In this document: positions 60,440 through 64,000 of the stretch, piece by piece | Position numbering within the stretch: position 1 is the stretch's first letter | Layout of the letters: each line of letters starts with the position of its first letter | Assembly (NCBI RefSeq): GCF_023168405.1 | Contig: NZ_AP025285.1 | Location: forward strand, 1,238,001-1,302,000 | Direction of reading: 5' to 3' | Length of the DNA stretch: 64,000 nucleotides | Origin: Leptogranulimonas caecicola | GTDB lineage: Bacteria; Actinomycetota; Coriobacteriia; Coriobacteriales; Atopobiaceae | The notes under the pieces: generated by a model | Databases searched by the model: none | What the model saw: only the letters and a program-made list of their open reading frames with translations | What the model was told of the DNA's origin: nothing | Position numbers and translations under genes: made by a program

Positions 60440-61783
60440 CTACCCATCCTCGCGCTCGGCGCGATCCCTGGCCGAAGCCTCCACACGCCAGGCCTCCCAA
60501 CCGCGGGGCGAAGGGGCGTAGAAGCTGCCAGGCTCAAGGCCGTCGGGCAGGTATTGCTGAGAAACCCAACCTCCAGGATAGTTATGGGGGTAGCGGTAGG
60601 GGCCGTATTCGTCCGAACCCGGGCGATGGCGATCCCTGAGATAAGGGGGCACTTCTCGGCGAGGGCCATGGCGCACTTCATGCAAGGCTGCGTCGATGCC
60701 CGCTTCACAGGCGTTGGACTTGGGGGCCAGCGCCAGGTAGGTGGCCGCCTGGGCCAGGTTGATGCGGCATTCGGGATAGCCAATGACCTCGGCGGCTTTA
60801 AAGGCAGCCTCGGCTACCAAAAGAGCCTGGGGGTCTGCGTTGCCAACGTCTTCCGAGGCGCAGATGAGGATGCGGCGAGCGATGAAGCGGGGGTCTTCGC
60901 CAACGTCAATCATGCGGGCAAGCCAATAGAGCGCGGCGTCGGGATCGCTGCCGCGCATGGACTTGATGAAGGCGCTGATGACGTCGTAGTGCATGTCGCC
61001 GCCCTTGTCGTAGGGCAGCCCTCGGCGGGGGTTAGCCTCCTCCACCGCATGGACAGAGATCTCGATAGGGCCCTTATCCGGCGCCTGTTGGGGCAGCCGG
61101 CCGTCGGGCGTGGCCATCTGGGCGGCCAACTCTAAGGTGGTAAGGGCCGATCGCGCATCTCCCCCCGCCAACGTCACCACAGCTTCCAGAGCGTCATCCG
61201 ACAGCTCGAAGGCGCCGTTGAGCCCTTGGGGAGCCTTCAGGGCCCGCTTCACGATAGCGGCGACAGCCTCGTTATCCAGCGCCGTGAGCTCCACCACGCG
61301 GCTGCGGGACAAAAGCGCCGAGTTCACCTCAAAATAGGGGTTCTCGGTAGTGGCGCCTACCAACACCACGATGCGATCTTCCACCGCATGAAGCAGGGCG
61401 TCTTGCTGCGAGCGATTGAACCTGTGGATCTCGTCCACAAAAAGGATGGTGCGCTGGCCGTCTATGAGCAGGCGCTGCTCTGCGGCGCCGATGGCCTCCC
61501 GCAGGTCTTTCACCGTACCGGTGACCGCCGACACCTCCACAAACTGTGCTTGAGTGGTAGCTGCGATAATGCGAGCCAGAGTGGTTTTGCCCGTGCCCGC
61601 AGGGCCATAAAGGATGAGGGAAGACAGGGTATCGTGATCAATGGCGCGCCTGAGCCACGAGCCCTCGCCCACTGCCTGGGCTTGGCCCATGAACTCCTCC
61701 AGCGACTGGGGGCGCATCCTGGCCGCCAAAGGGGCGTTCTGATCTTTTTTAAGCCGCTCTTGAGCGGAAAATAACGTATCCAT
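60440..61783 (-). CDS. rarA: Replication-associated recombination protein A (RarA/MgsA)
   Basis: AAA+ ATPase acting at stalled forks. Walker A ILYGPAGTGKTTLARIIA, Walker B TILFVDEIHRFNRSQQDALLHAVED, VLVGATTENPYFEVNSALLSRSRVVEL (sensor), the tetramerisation domain with AFIKSMRGSDPDAALYWLARMI, and the C-terminal YRYPHNYPGGWVSQQYLPDGL are diagnostic. ATG at 61783 (MDTLFSAQERLKKDQ) is chosen by similarity; there is no clear RBS, so it may be weakly translated or leaderless. Confidence 0.94.
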   Translation of the reverse strand: MDTLFSAQERLKKDQNAPLAARMRPQSLEEFMGQAQAVGEGSWLRRAIDHDTLSSLILYGPAGTGKTTLARIIAATTQAQFVEVSAVTGTVKDLREAIGAAEQRLLIDGQRTILFVDEIHRFNRSQQDALLHAVEDRIVVLVGATTENPYFEVNSALLSRSRVVELTALDNEAVAAIVKRALKAPQGLNGAFELSDDALEAVVTLAGGDARSALTTLELAAQMATPDGRLPQQAPDKGPIEISVHAVEEANPRRGLPYDKGGDMHYDVISAFIKSMRGSDPDAALYWLARMIDVGEDPRFIARRILICASEDVGNADPQALLVAEAAFKAAEVIGYPECRINLAQAATYLALAPKSNACEAGIDAALHEVRHGPRREVPPYLRDRHRPGSDEYGPYRYPHNYPGGWVSQQYLPDGLEPGSFYAPSPRGWEAWRVEASARDRAEREDG

Positions 61784-61861
61784 GGATAAGCATTGTAAGC
61801 CTAATACCAATAGGTGAGAATCAAGCTTTACGCATCTACTTCACGCGTCCCGGGAGGCCCT

Positions 61862-62632
61862 ATGGACACCCACACCCCTCCTGCACAAAACCGACCGCTT
61901 ATTGGCCTGTGCGGCCGCACCGACCCCACCTGCGAATACCTGCTCTATTTTCGCAGCTACGCCCAGCGCGTCTTCGAAGCCGGAGGCTTGCCGGTGGGGC
62001 TTCCTTATCACGAGACGGCGGCAGCCTGCGCCCCAGAGATCGCCGAGCGCTTCGACGGCGTCCTGTTCACCGGCGGCGCCGACATAGACACCGCCTCCTT
62101 TGGCGGCAATGCCTACGACGACCGCACCCATCACGCCCTAGGTCAGACGATGCCCCTGCGCGACGAGTTCGAAGGGGCGCTTTTGCAGGCCTGTTGGGAT
62201 CAAGACGTCCCTTGCCTGGGGGTCTGCCGAGGCGTTCAAGTGATGAACGTGGGCCGTGGAGGCACCCTGGTGCGCGACGTGAGCGAGCAGCTCTGGAGCC
62301 ACGGCGCCACCCTGGACGTGCACTTGCAGCCGGAGCCCTTCGAAACGCCTGTGCACCAGGTCTACATAGAGCCCAATAGCCGCTTGGCCCAGATCTTGGG
62401 AGCGTTGGAGACCTCGGTAAACTCCCTGCATCACCTGGCCATCTCCACCGTGCCCGAGGGCGCCCATGTGACCGCCCGGGCAGATGACGGCACCCCGGAG
62501 GCCTTGGAGTTTCCCGACCGCACCTTCTTCTTGGGCGTCCAATGGCACCCAGAGATAATGGGGACCCAGCCACAGCTCTTCGAAGCCCTGGTAGATGCTG
62601 CCAATCAACGCCGCATCGCTAAAGGCCGCTAG
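61862..62632 (+). CDS. Gamma-glutamyl-gamma-aminobutyrate hydrolase family protein (peptidase C26)
   Basis: Class-I glutamine-amidotransferase-like hydrolase, PuuD-type. RPLIGLCGRTDPTCEYLLYFRSYAQRVFEAGGLPVGLPY at the start, VLFTGGADIDTASFGG, the nucleophile in PCLGVCRGVQVMNVGRGG, VNSLHHLAI and FLGVQWHPEIMG complete the Cys-His-Glu set. ATG at 61862 has GGGAGG upstream. 256 aa is typical. The substrate (gamma-Glu compounds) is inferred from the family only. Confidence 0.9.
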   Translation: MDTHTPPAQNRPLIGLCGRTDPTCEYLLYFRSYAQRVFEAGGLPVGLPYHETAAACAPEIAERFDGVLFTGGADIDTASFGGNAYDDRTHHALGQTMPLRDEFEGALLQACWDQDVPCLGVCRGVQVMNVGRGGTLVRDVSEQLWSHGATLDVHLQPEPFETPVHQVYIEPNSRLAQILGALETSVNSLHHLAISTVPEGAHVTARADDGTPEALEFPDRTFFLGVQWHPEIMGTQPQLFEALVDAANQRRIAKGR

Positions 62633-62762
62633 GCCTTCTCGCCCGCCGGCTCGCCGCGCATCGCCTGGCCAAGAAGCCCATATATCCGCCTACGCACCTC
62701 GCCCGCGCCCTGGGGGCCACTGCCATATCAAATGGAATAGCCTGCCATGTTCACGCGTTCAA

Positions 62763-62794
62763 GTACTCTAAGTCTGTTTGATAAATTAGAGTAC
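62763..62794. promoter_or_regulatory. Perfect inverted repeat upstream of the OPT transporter gene
   Basis: GTACTCTAA (62763-62771) and TTAGAGTAC (62786-62794) are perfect 9-bp arms with a 14-nt spacer. It lies 96 nt before the OPT start with no T-run, so it is a good operator candidate. Otherwise 62633-62889 shows only a weak AAGGCC/GGCCTT hairpin at 62624-62639. Confidence 0.55.
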
Positions 62795-62889
62795 CCCCTG
62801 AGCGCGCCTGTGCCGGTTGCTCCCTTCTCGCTTGACTGCGGCCCCCAATGCTCGCGCTCTGCCGTTCCCGGCCTCAAAGGAGACGCCCC

Positions 62890-64000
62890 ATGGCCTCTGC
62901 CACGCCTCAAGAATCTCGCGCGCTCACGGGCCGCGCCCTCGTCATTGGCGCCCTGGGCAGCGCGCTGCTCACTGCCAGCTCGCTCTTCATCGCCCTCAAG
63001 ATGGGGGCCCTGCCTTGGCCCATCGTCTTTGCAGCCTTGGCGTCCATCGTCGCCCTCAGGGCGCTGGGCAGCCACAACCTCCACGAGGCCAACGTATGCC
63101 ATGCCGCCATGAGCGCCGGTGCCATGGTGGCCGGAGGGCTGGCCTTCACCATCCCCGGCCTCTGGATGCTTGGCCCTTCCTACCAGGTGACGTTGCCCCA
63201 GGTGCTTTTGGCTTCGCTCTCGGGCACCCTCTTGGGCCTCTGCGCCTCGGCGGCGCTTCAGGCCCACTTCATTCGCGAGCGCCGTCTGGCCTACCCCATT
63301 GGCGTCTCTGCCGCAGAGACCCTCAAGGCTGCCGACGATGCCAAAGCCGGCGACGCCCCCGTGCTTTTTGGGGCCATGGGCTTATCGGCACTCTATGCGC
63401 TGGTCCGCGACAACCTGGGGGTATTGCCCGCCGTCATCGGCACCGGCTCGGTGATCCCCGGCGTCACGCTGGGCATCTACAACTCCCCTATGATGGCCGC
63501 CATGGGCTTCATGGTGGGCGTCGCCCCTGCGCTGGTGTGGTTTTTGGGCGCCCTCGTCGGCAACATTGGCATCGCGGGCATCCTGCCGGCACTGGGGCTC
63601 ATCGCCCAAGAAGACGCTTCGGCCATCCAGTCGAGCCTGGGCCTGGGCCTTATGCTGGGCGTAGGCGCAGGAGCTATCGTCTCCGGGCTGCTTCCCCTCA
63701 TCAAGCGTCGCATGGCTTCAGGCGCCTCTGCTGCCGAGAAGATCTCCGATGCCGAGGCTGCACGTCGCCTCTTTGTCCCCCGCTCTATGGTGGCCCTGGC
63801 CATGGTGGTAGTGGCCACCGCCCTCTGTGTGGGGCTTAACTTGGGGCTGGGGGCCTCGGTGGTCGTCATTGTGGGCGCTTGGTTTAGCGTGTACCTTTCG
63901 GCCTGGCTCACCGGCACCACCGGTGTGAACCCCATGGAGATCTTTGGAGTGTTGGTGCTTCTGTTGGTGCGCCTGTGCTTTGCCCAGATGTCCATGGAGA
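62890..64000 (+). CDS. OPT family oligopeptide transporter (partial, 3' end off window)
   Basis: Polytopic transporter of the OPT family, which take up oligopeptides or metal chelates with protons. ATG at 62890 has AAGGAG upstream; the visible 370 codons start MASATPQESRALTGRAL. They contain ALLTASSLFIALKMGALPWP, the conserved ANVCHAAMSAGAMVAGGLAFTIPGLWML, RERRLAYPIGVSAAETLK, IPGVTLGIYNSPMMAAMGFMVGV and WLTGTTGVNPMEIFG. About ten hydrophobic segments are visible; the gene is cut at the right edge. A repeated word encodes SAAEKI in a cytoplasmic loop (63732). Confidence 0.9.
   Translation, partial: MASATPQESRALTGRALVIGALGSALLTASSLFIALKMGALPWPIVFAALASIVALRALGSHNLHEANVCHAAMSAGAMVAGGLAFTIPGLWMLGPSYQVTLPQVLLASLSGTLLGLCASAALQAHFIRERRLAYPIGVSAAETLKAADDAKAGDAPVLFGAMGLSALYALVRDNLGVLPAVIGTGSVIPGVTLGIYNSPMMAAMGFMVGVAPALVWFLGALVGNIGIAGILPALGLIAQEDASAIQSSLGLGLMLGVGAGAIVSGLLPLIKRRMASGASAAEKISDAEAARRLFVPRSMVALAMVVVATALCVGLNLGLGASVVVIVGAWFSVYLSAWLTGTTGVNPMEIFGVLVLLLVRLCFAQMSME

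Larger units (their letters stand above)
18..63740. repeat. Dispersed 10-nt word TGCCGAGAAR, about 26 copies
   Basis: TGCCGAGAA starts at 18, 12940, 16594, 21315, 23974, 26548, 34401, 48141, 53689, 57169 and 63732; its complement TTCTCGGCA at 5850, 7114, 7423, 11781, 12975, 14810, 17228, 23905, 29131, 31330, 33986, 41995, 50663, 57097 and 59902. All but 11781 are followed by a purine. At equal base use about 0.5 copies would be expected. Inside genes it is read as Ala-Glu-Lys in linkers and tails or in other frames (Leu-Gly-Ser/Thr, Ser-Arg-Gln), so coding does not explain it. Copies were found by eye; some may be missed. Confidence 0.85.

Noticed and set aside
18-63740. Explaining TGCCGAGAA only by the common peptide Ala-Glu-Lys
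   Set aside because: About half of the genic copies are read in other frames or on the opposite strand, and five copies are intergenic.

Overview
The window looks like a GC-rich actinobacterial chromosome, most likely Coriobacteriia (Olsenella/Atopobium/Collinsella type). The order ftsZ-pgeF-...-yggS-sepF-(proC)-yggT-divIVA is actinobacterial. It is combined with a mannose-family PTS plus ManO, a DUF1846 protein, an Asp23 protein and a sigma-B-like factor, and there are no mycolate-type genes. The assignment is inference; no rRNA, tRNA or CRISPR is present to support it. Almost all genes lie on the minus strand; only four are on the plus strand (a lipid kinase, a DUF1846 protein, a C26 peptidase and a truncated OPT transporter).

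Layout, left to right. 1-6187: xseA (cut by the edge), a zinc metallopeptidase, RNase D, a diacylglycerol-kinase-like gene, rmlA, a nitroreductase. 6251-8230: folD with a cyclodeaminase-like partner, and an orphan 90-aa gene. 8489-18553: divIVA, yggT, proC, sepF, yggS, then phoU-pstB-pstCA(fused)-pstS lying between yggS and pgeF, then ftsZ. 18861-33323: the dcw cluster, read leftwards as mraZ-rsmH-ftsL-ftsI-murF-mraY-murD-ftsW-murG-murC-murB-ftsQ. 33324-34032: a long regulatory intergenic region. 34033-43910: xerD, pyrG, DUF1846, recN, nadK, tlyA, xseB, nusB, asp23, efp. 44366-47776: manO-manZ-manY-manX. 48239-54257: pepP, a degenerate aroB-like gene, aroK, a prepilin peptidase, yqeG, mltG, ruvX. 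54259-64000: alaS, an AI-2E family protein, a sigma/anti-sigma pair, a DUF948 protein, rarA, a C26 amidase, an OPT transporter.

How the genes work together: the centre is one long wall-synthesis and division supply line (Mur ligases, lipid I/II enzymes, FtsW/FtsI, FtsQ/L, FtsZ, SepF, DivIVA), probably driven from the promoter before mraZ. Phosphate uptake is built into the same block. Several folate, DNA-repair and translation genes form compact operons with ATGA/GTGA overlaps.

Most notable: (1) the word TGCCGAGAAR occurs about 26 times in both orientations, one per 2.5 kb against about 0.5 expected, often in disordered protein tails or as hairpin arms, resembling a DNA-uptake or Chi-type signal; (2) three helically phased arrays of TGGG/GTGGTG boxes surround mraZ; (3) several enzymes appear to lack catalytic residues (AroB-like, MurB, FolD, the GHKL anti-sigma factor); (4) a candidate small RNA with its own promoter and terminator lies beside the mannose PTS operon. 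All alignments and counts were made by eye.
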